Positions 22,881 to 32,864 are shown, counted from the stretch's first letter. The stretch is 64,000 nt of DNA from Pelomonas sp. Root405 (GCF_001425165.1 NZ_LMDU01000011.1:558058-622057); one strand, 5' to 3'. Notes: generated by a model not told the origin, from the sequence alone. Made by a program: numbers and translations.

Positions 22881-23372
22881 AGGCGGCGGTGCCTCGGCGG
22901 CCCGCCACTCACCGCTCTTGCCGCCCTGCTTTTCGAGCACACGCACATTGCCAATGACCATGCCGCGGTCGGCCGCCTTGCACATGTCGTAGATGGTCAG
23001 CAGGCCGACCTGGACGGCGCACAAGGCCTCCATCTCGACACCGGTGCGGCCCAGCGTCTCGACCTGGGCACGGCACAGCACGCGGTTGGCGACGTCGTCC
23101 AGTTCGAACTCGACCTTGACGCGCGTGATCGGCAGCGGATGGCACAGCGGCACGAGGTCGGCGCAGCGCTTGGCGCCCTGGATGGCCGCGATGCGCGCCA
23201 CGCCGAGGACGTCGCCCTTCTTGGCGGTACCGCCGGTGATCAACGCGAAGGTCGCGGGCAGCATCCGGATCTCGCCTGCGGCCACGGCAACGCGGTGCGT
23301 CTCGGCCTTGGCCGACACGTCCACCATGTGGGCCTGGCCCTGGGCGTCGAAGTGGGTCAGCGGGGACGTCAT
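22872..23372 (-). CDS. moaC: Cyclic pyranopterin monophosphate synthase MoaC
   Basis: Molybdenum-cofactor enzyme that, after MoaA, forms cyclic pyranopterin monophosphate. The 166-residue product has [16 protein letters not shown] at the N-terminus and the active-site stretches [10 protein letters not shown] and [14 protein letters not shown]. The start at 23372 (MTSPLTHF) gives the usual N-terminus; an upstream ATG at 23384 adds four residues. It stands alone, with no other Mo-cofactor gene in the window. Confidence 0.95.
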   Translation of the reverse strand: MTSPLTHFDAQGQAHMVDVSAKAETHRVAVAAGEIRMLPATFALITGGTAKKGDVLGVARIAAIQGAKRCADLVPLCHPLPITRVKVEFELDDVANRVLCRAQVETLGRTGVEMEALCAVQVGLLTIYDMCKAADRGMVIGNVRVLEKQGGKSGEWRAAEAPPPSA

Positions 23373-23446
23373 GCCTGGAAACAAAAAGGAAACCGAGTTG
23401 CAGGCATCATAGACAGCCAGCCCGCGCTGGCCGGAGCCTTTGCCTG

Positions 23447-25051
23447 ATGAAGAAGTCGTTCGCCACCCGCCCCCTGCTCACCCTGCTCGCAGCCGCCAGC
23501 CTGGCCTTGCCCGGGGGCCCGCTGAATGCCCAGGTCAACCTGCCTGCGCTGGGCGACTCGGTCTCGCAAGACCTTGATGTCGGCACCGAGCGCCAGATCG
23601 GCGACCGCTACATGCGCCAGATCCGTATCGACCCGGCCTACCTGCACGACCCGTTGCTGCAGGAATACATGGACGGCATCTGGAACCCTCTGGTGACGGC
23701 TGCGCGCAAGCTCGGGCACATCGGCGACGAGACGCAGGCGCGCTTTGCGTGGGAGCACTTCCTGGTCGAGGACAAGAGCGTCAATGCCTTCGCGCTGCCG
23801 GGCGGTTTTGTCGGCACCCACCTCGGCCTGATTGCGATGACGGTGTCCCGCGACGAGCTGGCCTCGGTGATCGCGCATGAAATCTCGCACGTGACCCAGC
23901 GCCATATCGCGCGCCGCATCGCGGGCGATTCGCGCAACAGCTGGGTAGCGGTGGCGGGCCTGCTGCTGGGGATCCTGGCCGCCTCGCGCGGCAATGCCGA
24001 CCTGGCGCAAGCAGGCATCGTCGGCGGGCAGGCGGCGGCCACGCAGTTGTCGCTGAATTTCTCGCGCGACATGGAGCGGGAGGCCGATCGCGTCGGCTTC
24101 AACGTGCTGGTCGAAGCCGGCTTCGCGGGCAGCGGCATGGTGGGCATGTTCGAGCGCATGGAGCAGGCCTATCACCTGATGGACTCGGGCGCCTTCCCCT
24201 ATCTGCGCTCGCACCCGTTGACGAGCGAGCGCATAGGCGACGCCCGCACCCGCCTCGCGCTGGAGCCCTTCATGCGCCCCCGTGGCCTGGCCGAGCATGC
24301 GCTGATGGCCGCGCGCGCACGCGCACTGATGGACCCGCGCGTGGACGCCTGGAAAGTGCTGGAGAACTACGACGCCGGCGCGCGCAACATCAAGGAAAGC
24401 GGCGGCTTCGAGCAGCTCGGCGCCCGCTATGCCGCCGCGCTCGCGTCCATCAAGCTGCGCAATTTCGACCGCGCCGAGGCCTCGCTGCGCAGTGCCGAGC
24501 TGACGCTGGAACTGATCGGCCCCAGCCCGGTCGAGACCGCCTCGGCCACCCGCCTGCTGACCTTCCTGCGCGCCGAGCTGGCCCAGGCGCGCGGCCGCGC
24601 CGCCGACGGCAATACGGCGCTGGACCGGCTGCCAGGCGAGCGCTCGCGGCCAATGCTGCTGCAGCGCGTCGGCCTGGCGCTGGCGGCGGGCCCCGCAGCA
24701 ACGAGCGGGCCGGTGCTGCGTGAAGCAGCAGACGCCCTGCAAACCCATGTCAGCCTGACGCCGAACGACGCACTGGCCTGGTCGCAGCTTGCGCTGGTCT
24801 GGGAAAAGCTGGGCCACCCGCTGCGCGCGGTGCGCGCCCAGGCGGAAACACGTGCCGCCGCCGGCGACCTCAACGGGGCCATCGACCGCCTGCGCTCCGG
24901 GCTGCGCCAGTCGCGCGGGGCCGACGCCGACCAGGTCGAGGCCTCGGTCATCGATGCGCGCCTGCGCACGCTGGTCTACGAGCGCCAGTCTCTGCTGGGC
25001 GAGATGTTCCGCGGGCGCTACATCCCGCCGGACGCCGAGCTGCCGAACTGA
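23447..25051 (+). CDS. M48-family periplasmic metalloprotease, BepA-like
   Basis: Exported zinc protease of 534 residues with a signal peptide (cut near LNAQ, about residue 29). The catalytic HEISH is at H144-H148 and the third-ligand motif EREAD at 210-214; the C-terminal half (about 280-534) is TPR-like. This is the architecture of BepA/YfgC, which checks assembly of LptD and other outer-membrane proteins. It is divergent from moaC with a 74-bp gap. Confidence 0.92.
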   Translation: MKKSFATRPLLTLLAAASLALPGGPLNAQVNLPALGDSVSQDLDVGTERQIGDRYMRQIRIDPAYLHDPLLQEYMDGIWNPLVTAARKLGHIGDETQARFAWEHFLVEDKSVNAFALPGGFVGTHLGLIAMTVSRDELASVIAHEISHVTQRHIARRIAGDSRNSWVAVAGLLLGILAASRGNADLAQAGIVGGQAAATQLSLNFSRDMEREADRVGFNVLVEAGFAGSGMVGMFERMEQAYHLMDSGAFPYLRSHPLTSERIGDARTRLALEPFMRPRGLAEHALMAARARALMDPRVDAWKVLENYDAGARNIKESGGFEQLGARYAAALASIKLRNFDRAEASLRSAELTLELIGPSPVETASATRLLTFLRAELAQARGRAADGNTALDRLPGERSRPMLLQRVGLALAAGPAATSGPVLREAADALQTHVSLTPNDALAWSQLALVWEKLGHPLRAVRAQAETRAAAGDLNGAIDRLRSGLRQSRGADADQVEASVIDARLRTLVYERQSLLGEMFRGRYIPPDAELPN

Positions 25052-25114
25052 AGCCCCTCGCCCAGTCCGGCCGCGCTGCACGCGCGCCGGCGCTCCGCCC
25101 GCGACTGCAAGGGA

Positions 25115-25468
25115 TCAGTCGGACGGAAAAATGCGCTCGACGACGACGTCGATGACCATGCCGCACAGGCTGTAGATCAAAGAGCCGATCAGCGCGGCCC
25201 AGAAGCCGGTCACGGCCAGGCCAGGCAGCAGCGACGCCGCGGCCCAGAACATCAGCGCGTTGATGATGAAGAGGAACAGCCCCAGCGTCACCACCGTCAC
25301 CGGCAGCGTCAGCAGCACAAGGATGGGCCGCAACAGCGTGTTCAGCAGGCCCAGCACCAACGCAGCAATCAGCGCGGAGGTGAAGCTGGTCACCACGACG
25401 CCGGGATAAAGGTGGGCGACTAGCAGCAGTGCGCCAGCCAGCAGCAGCCAACGAGTGAATGTCTTCAT
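25115..25468 (-). CDS. Small four-helix membrane protein, phage-holin-4_2 superfamily
   Basis: A 117-residue protein with four transmembrane segments and the family-like stretch LLNTLLRPILVLLTLPVTVVTLGLFLFIINALMF (start and end given by LLNTLLRP and INALMF). The family name (mycobacterial 4-TMS phage holin) is historic; chromosomal members of this type are housekeeping membrane proteins of unknown function, and there is no phage context here. ATG 25468 is preferred over 25480. Confidence 0.88.
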   Translation of the reverse strand: MKTFTRWLLLAGALLLVAHLYPGVVVTSFTSALIAALVLGLLNTLLRPILVLLTLPVTVVTLGLFLFIINALMFWAAASLLPGLAVTGFWAALIGSLIYSLCGMVIDVVVERIFPSD

Positions 25469-25508
25469 GATGCCCAGCATACAAGGGCCCGTGTGGTGAA
25501 ACGCGATT

Positions 25509-25530
25509 CACAATAGGAATCATTCTCATT
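25509..25530 (+). promoter_or_regulatory. Fur box upstream of tonB
   Basis: The 19 bases at 25509-25527 match the Fur consensus at 13 positions, with the core GAATCATTCTCATT in an AT-rich patch 28 bp before the tonB start. Iron repression of the downstream tonB-exbB-exbD-receptor unit is expected. Confidence 0.8.
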
Positions 25531-25557
25531 CAATGTTAAGATGCCTTCGGTTGCGCC

Positions 25558-26334
25558 ATGGCGCCCGTCCTCGCTCCACCAACTTTGCTGTCAGGCGTGA
25601 CCACTGCCTCCCCCGTCTTTGTCGAACCCCCGCCGCCCGCACCGGCTGCCGCCGCGGCCCAGCTGCGTCTGCCGCCGGCGCGTGGTGACGAGTTGGGCCC
25701 TCAGGGTCGCCGAGCGCTGATTGGCGGCGTAGTGGCCGCCCACCTGGTAGGCGGCTGGGCGCTGATGCAGATCGACGCTGTCCGCACGGCCGTCATCGAG
25801 GCCGCGCCGGTGCTGATGGTCGACATGATCGCGCCCGCAGAGGCCCCCAAGCCTGCGCCGCCGCCGCCCAGGCCCCAGCCCAGGTCGACCGCCCCGGCAC
25901 CCGCACCCCTCATTGCCGCCGCGCCCACCCCCTCGCCTGCGCCACCGGCCTTCGTCGTGCCGGCGCCCGAGCCGGTCCTGCCGCAGCCGGTCGTCGTCGC
26001 GCCCGCGCCGCCGGCACCGCCCGCGCCGGTCGCCCAGCCGCTGGCCCAGGTCATCAAGCAGGTGGCGCCCAGCGCGGTGCGCTACGTGAAGGAGCCGACG
26101 CTGGATTTCCCGCTGCTGGCCAAGCGCGCCCGCGAGCACGGCACCGTCGTGCTGCGCATCACCGTGGACGCCCACGGGCGGCTCAAGGAGGCCTGGGTGC
26201 ACAAGTCCTCGGGCTTCGAGCGCATCGACCAGGCGGCACTGAAGGACATCCGCACCGCCCGCTTCGTGCCGCAGATGGAAGACGGCCGGCCCGTCGAATG
26301 GCAAACCCTGGCCCCGCTGGCCTACGACCTTTGA
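25558..26334 (+). CDS. tonB: Energy transducer TonB
   Basis: Periplasm-spanning protein that carries proton-motive energy from ExbBD to outer-membrane receptors. It has 258 residues: an unusually long cytoplasmic N-terminus of about 50 residues rich in Pro/Ala, one membrane segment (about 52-70), a Pro/Ala-rich spacer (about 90-165) and the TonB C-terminal domain (from about 178, with AREHGTVVLRITVDAHG and SSGFERIDQAAL). First gene of the iron operon behind a Fur box. Confidence 0.94.
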   Translation: MAPVLAPPTLLSGVTTASPVFVEPPPPAPAAAAAQLRLPPARGDELGPQGRRALIGGVVAAHLVGGWALMQIDAVRTAVIEAAPVLMVDMIAPAEAPKPAPPPPRPQPRSTAPAPAPLIAAAPTPSPAPPAFVVPAPEPVLPQPVVVAPAPPAPPAPVAQPLAQVIKQVAPSAVRYVKEPTLDFPLLAKRAREHGTVVLRITVDAHGRLKEAWVHKSSGFERIDQAALKDIRTARFVPQMEDGRPVEWQTLAPLAYDL

Positions 26335-26353
26335 AACGCTAACCGAGTACCCC

Positions 26354-27112
26354 ATGGACGCCACCGCTTCCGTCATCGCCGCCACGCCGGCCCCTGGCTT
26401 CGGCCACTTCATCGCCCAGTCCGACGCCGTCGGCAAGTTCCTGCTCGGCGTGCTCGTCGTCATGTCCATCGCCTCCTGGGGCCTCATCGTCGCCAAGGGC
26501 GTGGCGCAGTTCCTGCGCAACAAGCGCGCGACGAGCTTCCTGGACTTCTTCTGGAACGCGCGTTCGCTGGACGCCGTGCAGGCCGAGCTCAACACCCACG
26601 GCGCCCACGACCCGTTCTCGCACCTCAGCGCGCACGCCATGCACGCCCAGGCCCACCATGCCCGTTACGGCTCGGCCAAGCTGGCCGAGGCCGGCACCGC
26701 CAACGACTTCATCACGCGCACCATCAAGAAGGTGCTCGACGAGGAAACCACGCGCCTCGAATCCGGCCTGACGACGCTGGCGACCATCGGCGCCACCGCG
26801 CCCTTCGTCGGTCTGTTCGGCACGGTCTGGGGCGTCTACCACGCGCTGCTGGCCATCGGCATGAGCGGCGCCGGCACGCTGGACAAGGTGGCCGGCCCGG
26901 TGGGCGAGGCGCTGATCATGACCGGCATCGGCCTGGCCGTGGCCATCCCCGCCGTCATGGCCTACAACGCCTTCACGCGCAGCAACCGCGTGCTGAGCGC
27001 GCGCCTCGACGCCTTCGCCTACGAGCTGCACAGCTTCCTGACGCTGGGCGAGGCGCCGGGCGCTGGCGCCACCGGCAACGTGCGCCCGCTGAAATCGACG
27101 GCCGCGGCCTGA
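26354..27112 (+). CDS. exbB: TonB-system proton channel subunit ExbB
   Basis: MotA/TolQ/ExbB-family inner-membrane protein of 252 residues with three membrane segments; family signature LATIGATAPFVGLFGTVWGV and the last segment GIGLAVAIPAVMAYNAF. With ExbD it forms the motor that energises TonB. It lies 19 bp after tonB and 19 bp before exbD. Confidence 0.96.
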   Translation: MDATASVIAATPAPGFGHFIAQSDAVGKFLLGVLVVMSIASWGLIVAKGVAQFLRNKRATSFLDFFWNARSLDAVQAELNTHGAHDPFSHLSAHAMHAQAHHARYGSAKLAEAGTANDFITRTIKKVLDEETTRLESGLTTLATIGATAPFVGLFGTVWGVYHALLAIGMSGAGTLDKVAGPVGEALIMTGIGLAVAIPAVMAYNAFTRSNRVLSARLDAFAYELHSFLTLGEAPGAGATGNVRPLKSTAAA

Positions 27113-27131
27113 ATCCGAAGGACTGCACGCC

Positions 27132-27551
27132 ATGGCCTTCGCCTCCTTCGACAGCAAGCGCGCCAGCGCCCCGATGGCCGAGATCAACATGGTCCCGCTC
27201 ATCGATGTGATGCTGGTGCTGCTGGTGATCTTCATCGTCACCGCGCCGCTGCTGACCAATGCCGTCAAGCTGGACCTGCCCAAGGTCAGCTCGCAGGTCA
27301 ACGAGCTCAAGCCCGACAAGATCGAGTTCGGCATCGACGCGGCCGGCCAGCGCTTCTGGAACGGCGAGCCGCTGACGCGCGCCGAAGCCGTGACGCGATT
27401 CAAGGCCGAGGGTCTCAAGCCACAGCAGCCCGAGATCCACCTGCGCGCCGACCAGAACGTCGCCTACCGCGCCGTCGCCGAGACCCTGGCCGATGCCAGC
27501 AAGGCCGGCCTGACGCGGGTCGGCTTCGTCAGCGAGCCCGAGCGCCCCTGA
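27132..27551 (+). CDS. exbD: TonB-system proton channel subunit ExbD
   Basis: A 139-residue protein with one N-terminal membrane segment carrying the essential proton-translocating Asp, D25 (MVPLIDVMLVLLVIF), and a periplasmic domain. Third gene of the operon. The TonB-dependent receptor follows after 112 bp, in which no terminator was seen. Confidence 0.96.
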   Translation: MAFASFDSKRASAPMAEINMVPLIDVMLVLLVIFIVTAPLLTNAVKLDLPKVSSQVNELKPDKIEFGIDAAGQRFWNGEPLTRAEAVTRFKAEGLKPQQPEIHLRADQNVAYRAVAETLADASKAGLTRVGFVSEPERP

Positions 27552-27663
27552 GCGCCGTCGCCGCAGCAGTTTTCCGTTTCTTTCGCCAACAAGACGGCCA
27601 AGCCATCGCCAGGCCGCAAGGGCAGCGCCATGTCGCCGTCCACCCACAGAGGAGTTACTTCAA

Positions 27664-29937
27664 ATGTCCGCCAAGCCTTCCCGCCGCCGCCGTCCGGCGC
27701 TGAATCTCCTGCCGATGCTGCCACTTGGCGCCCTGGCCGCCGGCTTCGGCCTGGCCTCGGCCGCGCTGGCTCAGGCGCCTGCGGCCCCCGCCGCCAAGCC
27801 GGCCGCTGAAGAAGCAGCCCTGCCCACCGTGCGCGTCAAGGCCGCCGCCGAGCCGCAGGGCAAGGACGCCTACCAGGCCACCGAAACCCGCATCGGCAAG
27901 GGTAGGCAGGACATCCGCGACATTCCGCAGTCGCTGACCGTCGTGACGGAAAAGCTCATCGACGACCGCAACCTCGACAACGTCAAGGAAGTGCTGAAGA
28001 ACACCGCCGGCATTACCTTCATGGCGGCCGAGGGCGGCGAGGAAGACATCCGCATCCACGGCATCTCGCTGCAGAGCACCGGTGACATCTTCATCGACGG
28101 CATGCGCGACCCGGCCTTCTACGAACGCGACACCTTCTTCCTCGACCGGGTCGAGCTGCTGCGCGGCTCCGGCGCGCTGATGTTCGGCCGCGGCTCCAGC
28201 GGCGGCGCGGTCAACCAGGTGACCAAGCAGGCCGTGCTGGCCGACCAGAACGAGATCGCCATCACCGCGTCCAGCCACGCCGGCCTGCGCGGCGTCGGCG
28301 ACTTCAACCGCCGCACCGGCGAGACGACGGCCTGGCGCATCAGCACCATGGTCGACCGCGCCGACAACGACGGCGCCGGCAACATGATCAACAAGGCCGG
28401 CCTGGCCGGCTCGGTGCGCACCGGCATTGGCGAGACCGATGAGTTCGGACTGACGCTGTATGCGCTCAAGAACGAGAACGGCATGAACTACGGCATGCCG
28501 TGGATCCGCCCGACGCTGACCTCGCCGGTGGCCGACACGACGCTGGTGCCCGTCGACCCGACCGCGTACTACGGCATGGCCAGTGATCGCAACAAGGGCT
28601 CGGCGCAATACGTCATGGGCCAGCACATCCACCGCTTCAGCCCCGACATCGAGCTGACAACGAAGGCCCGCTACGCGTCCTACACGCGCGACCAGCGCGC
28701 CGGTACCGTGCGCTTTGCCGGTGCGGCGCTGCAGCCCGGCGGTCTGGCCGTGTCGCTGGCCACCTTCGGCCCCAACACGGTCATCAACCGCGGCACCCAC
28801 CTCAAGGTGCAGGACATGCAAACGGTCACCGTCCAAAGCGACCTGCAGGCCCGGCTGAAGGCCGCCGGCATGGACCACAACATCACGACCGGTGTCGACT
28901 TCTCGCAAGAGAAGAAGCAGGTCTATGCCGCCTACTCCGCCAACCAGGGGGGCATCGTGCCGCCCAAGCCCACCACGACGGCGGGCCGGCCCAATGACGG
29001 CGCATGGATCGACGAAGGCCTGCGCAGCTTCCGCACCAACAACGAATACGTGTCCAAGGGCTATGGCGCCTACCTGCAGGACCTGATCCAGGTTGCGCCG
29101 ATGTGGAAGGTGCTGGCCGGCCTGCGCTACGACAAGCTCGACGGCGACTACAAGGTCTACACCCTGCCGAACAACGCGCCGTCGCCGACGACGACCCAGC
29201 CCTATGCGATGAACATCTCGGAGTGGAGCCAGCGCGCCGCCGTGCTGTTCCAGCCGAGCGAGCGTCTGTCGTTCCACCTGATGGCCGCCACGTCCTTCAA
29301 CACCTCGGGCGACACCTATTCGCTGAGCGCCGCCAACGAGAACATCCCGCCCGAAAAGTCGGTCAACGTCGAGCTCGGCGGCCAGTACGACTCGGCCGAC
29401 GGCAAGCTGACGACGCGCTTCGGCATCTTCCGCGCCACCAAGCTTCACGAGCGCAACACCGACCCGCTGGTCAACCTGGTCACCCTGTCCGGCAAGCGCC
29501 ACGCCGCGGGCGTCGATGTCGACATCACCGGCCGCATCACGCCCGAATGGGAAATCTTCGGCAGCTTCACCTGGATGCCAGTGGCCAAGATCGACATCGG
29601 TGCGCCCGGTGCGGAGGGCCAGGGCACCCGCCCGTCGCTGACGCCGCGCTATTCCGGCAGCCTGTGGACGACCTACAAGCTGAACCCGCAATGGCGCGTC
29701 GGCGGCGGCTTTGTCGCGCGCAGCGGCCAGCAGCCCAACCGCAACCCGGGCTTCTACGCGCCCAAGTTCATCGTCGGCAACCTGATGGCCGAGTACACCG
29801 TCATCGAAGACGCGCTGCTGTTCCGCCTCAATGTCGACAATGTGGCCAACAAGCTGTACGCGGACACGCTCTACTCCGGCCACTACCTGCCGGGCACGGG
29901 CCGCATCGTCGCGCTGACGGGCACCTACAAGTTCTGA
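27664..29937 (+). CDS. TonB-dependent siderophore receptor, Fiu-like
   Basis: Outer-membrane receptor of 757 residues. A signal peptide ends near residue 36 (ALAQA). The TonB box is probably in LPTVRVKAA (about 52-60). The plug domain contains DIPQSLTVV, IRIHGISLQSTGDIFIDGMRD and GSSGGAVNQVTK; the C-terminus ends NKLYADTLYSGHYLPGTGRIVALTGTYKF-style with a terminal Phe. Overall resemblance is to catecholate receptors of the Fiu type, and the adjacent PKHD hydroxylase supports this, as fiu and ybiX are linked in other proteobacteria. The exact siderophore is unknown. Confidence 0.9.
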   Translation: MSAKPSRRRRPALNLLPMLPLGALAAGFGLASAALAQAPAAPAAKPAAEEAALPTVRVKAAAEPQGKDAYQATETRIGKGRQDIRDIPQSLTVVTEKLIDDRNLDNVKEVLKNTAGITFMAAEGGEEDIRIHGISLQSTGDIFIDGMRDPAFYERDTFFLDRVELLRGSGALMFGRGSSGGAVNQVTKQAVLADQNEIAITASSHAGLRGVGDFNRRTGETTAWRISTMVDRADNDGAGNMINKAGLAGSVRTGIGETDEFGLTLYALKNENGMNYGMPWIRPTLTSPVADTTLVPVDPTAYYGMASDRNKGSAQYVMGQHIHRFSPDIELTTKARYASYTRDQRAGTVRFAGAALQPGGLAVSLATFGPNTVINRGTHLKVQDMQTVTVQSDLQARLKAAGMDHNITTGVDFSQEKKQVYAAYSANQGGIVPPKPTTTAGRPNDGAWIDEGLRSFRTNNEYVSKGYGAYLQDLIQVAPMWKVLAGLRYDKLDGDYKVYTLPNNAPSPTTTQPYAMNISEWSQRAAVLFQPSERLSFHLMAATSFNTSGDTYSLSAANENIPPEKSVNVELGGQYDSADGKLTTRFGIFRATKLHERNTDPLVNLVTLSGKRHAAGVDVDITGRITPEWEIFGSFTWMPVAKIDIGAPGAEGQGTRPSLTPRYSGSLWTTYKLNPQWRVGGGFVARSGQQPNRNPGFYAPKFIVGNLMAEYTVIEDALLFRLNVDNVANKLYADTLYSGHYLPGTGRIVALTGTYKF

Positions 29938-29969
29938 GCCTTTGACCCGATGACCGACCGCGCCACGCC

Positions 29970-30662
29970 ATGCTGCTGAAGATCCCCCAGATCCTCGACA
30001 CGGCCGGCGTGGCCCGGGCCCGTGAACTGCTGGCCGCGGCCCCCTGGGCCGATGGTCGCTCGACCGCCGGCCGCCAGGCTGCGCAGGTCAAGAACAACGA
30101 ACAGCTGCAATCCGGCAGCCCCCAGCACCGCGATCTGCAGGCGCTGGTGCTGCAGGCGCTGGAGAAGCACCCGCTGTTCTTCTCGGCCACGCTCCCGAAA
30201 CGTGTGCTGCCGCCGCTGTTCAACCGCTACGCCGGTGAGGCCAACGCCTACGGCAGCCATGTGGACCAGGCGGTGCGATACCTGCCGGGTGCAGGTTCGG
30301 GCCCGCAACGCGTGCGCACCGACATCTCCTGCACGCTGTTCCTCAGCGACCCGGCCGACTACGACGGCGGCGAACTCGTCATCGAGCACAGCTTTGGCGA
30401 GCAGCGCGTCAAGCTGGCGGCGGGCGACCTGATCGTCTACCCCGGCAACAGCGTGCACCGGGTCGAGCCGGTCACGCGCGGCGAGCGCCTGGCCAGCTTT
30501 TTCTGGATCGAGAGCATGGTGCGTGCCGAGGAGCAGCGCCGCCTGCTCTACGAGATGGACATGAGCCTGATGAAGCTGCGCGGCGACCTCGGCGAGACGC
30601 CCGAGCTGGTGCGGCTGACCGGCGCGTATCACAACCTCTTGCGAATGTGGGCCGATACGTGA
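29970..30662 (+). CDS. PKHD-type Fe(II)/2-oxoglutarate hydroxylase, PiuC/YbiX-like
   Basis: Dioxygenase of 230 residues. The iron triad is H97-x-D99 (GSHVDQ) and H163 (GNSVHRVEP), with an Arg at 170 or 173 for 2-oxoglutarate. Members sit beside Fiu/PiuA receptors and are linked to siderophore or siderophore-antibiotic uptake; the substrate is unknown. It begins 32 bp after the receptor and its stop overlaps the next gene by GTGA, so it belongs to the iron transcript. Confidence 0.92.
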   Translation: MLLKIPQILDTAGVARARELLAAAPWADGRSTAGRQAAQVKNNEQLQSGSPQHRDLQALVLQALEKHPLFFSATLPKRVLPPLFNRYAGEANAYGSHVDQAVRYLPGAGSGPQRVRTDISCTLFLSDPADYDGGELVIEHSFGEQRVKLAAGDLIVYPGNSVHRVEPVTRGERLASFFWIESMVRAEEQRRLLYEMDMSLMKLRGDLGETPELVRLTGAYHNLLRMWADT

Positions 30663-31792
30663 CCGCGCCGCGCATCGAGTCGCTGCCGGACGGCGTCGTC
30701 AATCTGGCCGACTTCGAAGCGCCAGCGCGTGCGCGCCTGGACGAGGCGGCGTGGGCCTATCTCAACGGCGGCGCGGCCGACGAGCTCACGCTACGCACCA
30801 ACCGCGCGGCCTGGGACGCGATCCGGCTGCAGCCTCGCGTGCTGCGCGACCTGGCCGGCGGCCACACGGGCGTGACCCTGCTCGGCCGTGAGCTGCAGCA
30901 CCCGGTGCTGCTCGCGCCCATCGCCTACCAGCGGCTCTTCCATGCCGACGGCGAGCTGGCCATCGCCCACGCGGCGGCCGCGCAGGGCGCCGGTCTCATC
31001 CTCAGCGCGCAGGCGAGCGTGCCGTTGGAAGAGATCGCCGCGCCGATGCGGGCCGACCCGGCCGCCGGTCCGCTGTGGTTCCAGCTCTACTGGCGCGACG
31101 ACCGCGACTTCATGCGCGCGCTCTTGCGGCGCATCGAGGCCGCCGGCTACCAGGCCCTGGTGCTGACGGTCGATGCGCCGGTGCATGGCGCGCGCGACCG
31201 CGAACGCCGCAGCGGCTTCAAGCTGCCGGACCACATTCGCGCGGTCAACCTCGGCGGCCTGAAGAAGCCGCTCGACCTGCAGCCCGGCCAGAGCGCCCTC
31301 TTCGACGGCCTGATGCCGCGCGCCGCCACCTGGCGTGAGGTCGACTGGCTGCGCGCCGAGAGCCGCCTGCCGCTGCTGCTCAAGGGCCTGGCCCATGCCG
31401 ACGACGCACGCGAGGCCCTGGCCCGCGGTGTCGACGGCTTCATCGTCTCCAACCACGGCGGCCGCACGCTGGACACGCTGCCCGCGACCGCCGAGCTGCT
31501 GCCGCCGCTGCGCGCCGCGCTCGGGCCCGACGTGCCGCTGCTCGTCGACGGCGGCATCCGCCGCGGCACCGACGTGCTCAAGGCCATCGCGCTGGGCGCC
31601 AACGCCGTGCTGCTCGGCCGCCCCTATGTGCATGCGCTGGCCGCCAGCGGCGCGCTCGGCGTCGCCCATGCGCTGCGCCTGCTGCGCGACGAGCTCGAGA
31701 TCGCGATGGCGCTCTCAGGCTGCAAAACCCTCGCCGACGCCGGCCCGGCATTGCTCTGGCCCGCCCGTTCTCCTGAAAGGACCTCGACATGA
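30659..31792 (+). CDS. FMN-dependent alpha-hydroxy-acid oxidase/dehydrogenase
   Basis: A 377-residue TIM-barrel flavoenzyme related to lactate, glycolate and mandelate oxidising enzymes. Visible parts: [30 protein letters not shown], the catalytic-histidine motif SNHGGRTLD (H266) and the phosphate loop [21 protein letters not shown] 30659 overlaps the hydroxylase stop (GTGA); another GTG at 30647 is possible. No membrane-targeting insert is seen, so it is probably a soluble oxidase-type enzyme. Why it is in an iron-uptake unit is unclear. Confidence 0.88.
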   Translation: MTAPRIESLPDGVVNLADFEAPARARLDEAAWAYLNGGAADELTLRTNRAAWDAIRLQPRVLRDLAGGHTGVTLLGRELQHPVLLAPIAYQRLFHADGELAIAHAAAAQGAGLILSAQASVPLEEIAAPMRADPAAGPLWFQLYWRDDRDFMRALLRRIEAAGYQALVLTVDAPVHGARDRERRSGFKLPDHIRAVNLGGLKKPLDLQPGQSALFDGLMPRAATWREVDWLRAESRLPLLLKGLAHADDAREALARGVDGFIVSNHGGRTLDTLPATAELLPPLRAALGPDVPLLVDGGIRRGTDVLKAIALGANAVLLGRPYVHALAASGALGVAHALRLLRDELEIAMALSGCKTLADAGPALLWPARSPERTST

Positions 31793-32082
31793 AACACCCC
31801 ATCGCCGCCCTCGCCCTGAGCTGCATCGCCAGCACTGCATTCGCGCATGGCAACGTCTCCTGCCCGGCTGTGCCCAAGGAAGAGAAGAAGCCGCAGATGG
31901 AGCTGCAGCGCAAGCTCGAAGCCGAAGGCTGGAAAGTCCGCCAGGTCAAGAACTTCAACGGTTGCTACGAGGTCTATGGCTTCGATGCGCAGGGCAGGAA
32001 GGCCGAGGTCTTCTTCAACCCCAAGACCTTCGAGCGCGTCTATGCGGAGGGCGAACAGCCCGCCGCGCCCGCCACCAAGTAA
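31789..32082 (+). CDS. Small exported PepSY-like protein
   Basis: A 97-residue protein with a signal peptide (cut near AFAHG, about residue 19) and one short domain with the PepSY-type pattern: LQRKLEAEGWKVRQVK, then GCYEVYGFDAQGRKAEVFF. Two cysteines (in NVSCPAV and FNGCYEV) could form a disulfide. The start overlaps the oxidase stop as ATGA. Such proteins often accompany cytochrome b561-type membrane proteins, as here. Confidence 0.8.
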   Translation: MKHPIAALALSCIASTAFAHGNVSCPAVPKEEKKPQMELQRKLEAEGWKVRQVKNFNGCYEVYGFDAQGRKAEVFFNPKTFERVYAEGEQPAAPATK

Positions 32083-32089
32083 GGTCACC

Positions 32090-32641
32090 GTGGCCGCGCG
32101 CATCCGCGTCTGGGACGGCCTCGTGCGCACGCTGCACTGGGGCCTGGCCGGCGCCGTCGCCGCGGCCCTGATCAGCGGCCACTGGCCGCCGAGCGACTTC
32201 GACAGCATCCACCACGGCGCGGGCTACGCTGCGCTCGCGGCGGTGGCGGCGCGGCTCATCTGGGGTGTCGTCGGCAGTCGCCATGCGCGCCTCGCGCAGT
32301 TCGTGCGCGGCCCACGCGCGGTGCTCGGCTATGCACGCGCGCTGCGCGCCGGACACGAGCCGCGCTACATCGGGCACAACCCGCTCGGCGGCTGGATGGC
32401 GCTGATGCTGTGGCTCACCGCCGCCGCGGTCAGCGTCACCGGCTGGCTCTACACGACCGAATGGCTGTGGGGCTATGCCTGGCTCGAACAACTGCACGCC
32501 GCGCTCGCCTGGCTCATCCTTGCCCTTGTCATCGGCCATCTCGGCGGTGTCGCCGCGACCAGTTGGCGCCACCGCGAGAACCTCGTCGGCGCAATGTTCA
32601 GCGGCACCAAGCGGGCCCCCGACGCCAACGACATCGACTGA
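32090..32641 (+). CDS. Cytochrome b561-type membrane protein
   Basis: A four-helix di-haem b membrane protein of 183 residues. Haem-ligand histidines are seen in VRTLHWGLAG, IHHGAGYAAL, LEQLHAALAW and ALVIGHLGG, the b561/Ni-hydrogenase b-subunit pattern. GTG 32090 is chosen because it starts the domain and follows TAAGGT; the frame is open upstream. It is the last gene of the iron-linked run, and may take electrons for ferric reduction (inference). Confidence 0.87.
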   Translation: MAARIRVWDGLVRTLHWGLAGAVAAALISGHWPPSDFDSIHHGAGYAALAAVAARLIWGVVGSRHARLAQFVRGPRAVLGYARALRAGHEPRYIGHNPLGGWMALMLWLTAAAVSVTGWLYTTEWLWGYAWLEQLHAALAWLILALVIGHLGGVAATSWRHRENLVGAMFSGTKRAPDANDID

Positions 32642-32748
32642 CTGCAAGACCCTCGCGAAGCCGCAAGTGATGCGGCCTCGCGACACGCGGGCCGCAAAGG
32701 GCCGATTTCATGGGCCTCTGCGGGTCATCCCCTCTATGAAAGCCTTCT

Positions 32749-32763
32749 CTTCCCCTAGGGAAG
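32749..32763. repeat. Inverted repeat CTTCCC-CTA-GGGAAG
   Basis: A perfect 6-bp-arm palindrome with a 3-base centre, 102 bp before the H1-like/SWIB gene. A related pattern CCCTA-ACAC-TAGGG occurs at 33931-33944 ahead of the PEP-CTERM gene. Candidate regulator site. Confidence 0.5.
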
Positions 32764-32864
32764 CGCAGTACCATCGCCGCCGCAGGGTGCTAGCGAGTAT
32801 TGAAGGCTTACGCGGCCTTCACCCAGGCCCCGCACATCAACAACCTTTGATGGAGTGAATCGAC

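Noticed and set aside
25115-25468. Phage holin as a sign of prophage
   Set aside because: The family name is misleading; neighbours are all chromosomal and no phage gene is present.
27655-29883. 742-residue minus-strand frame across the siderophore receptor
   Set aside because: It is an antisense shadow rich in Gly/Val/Arg with no start context; the plus-strand receptor is certain.
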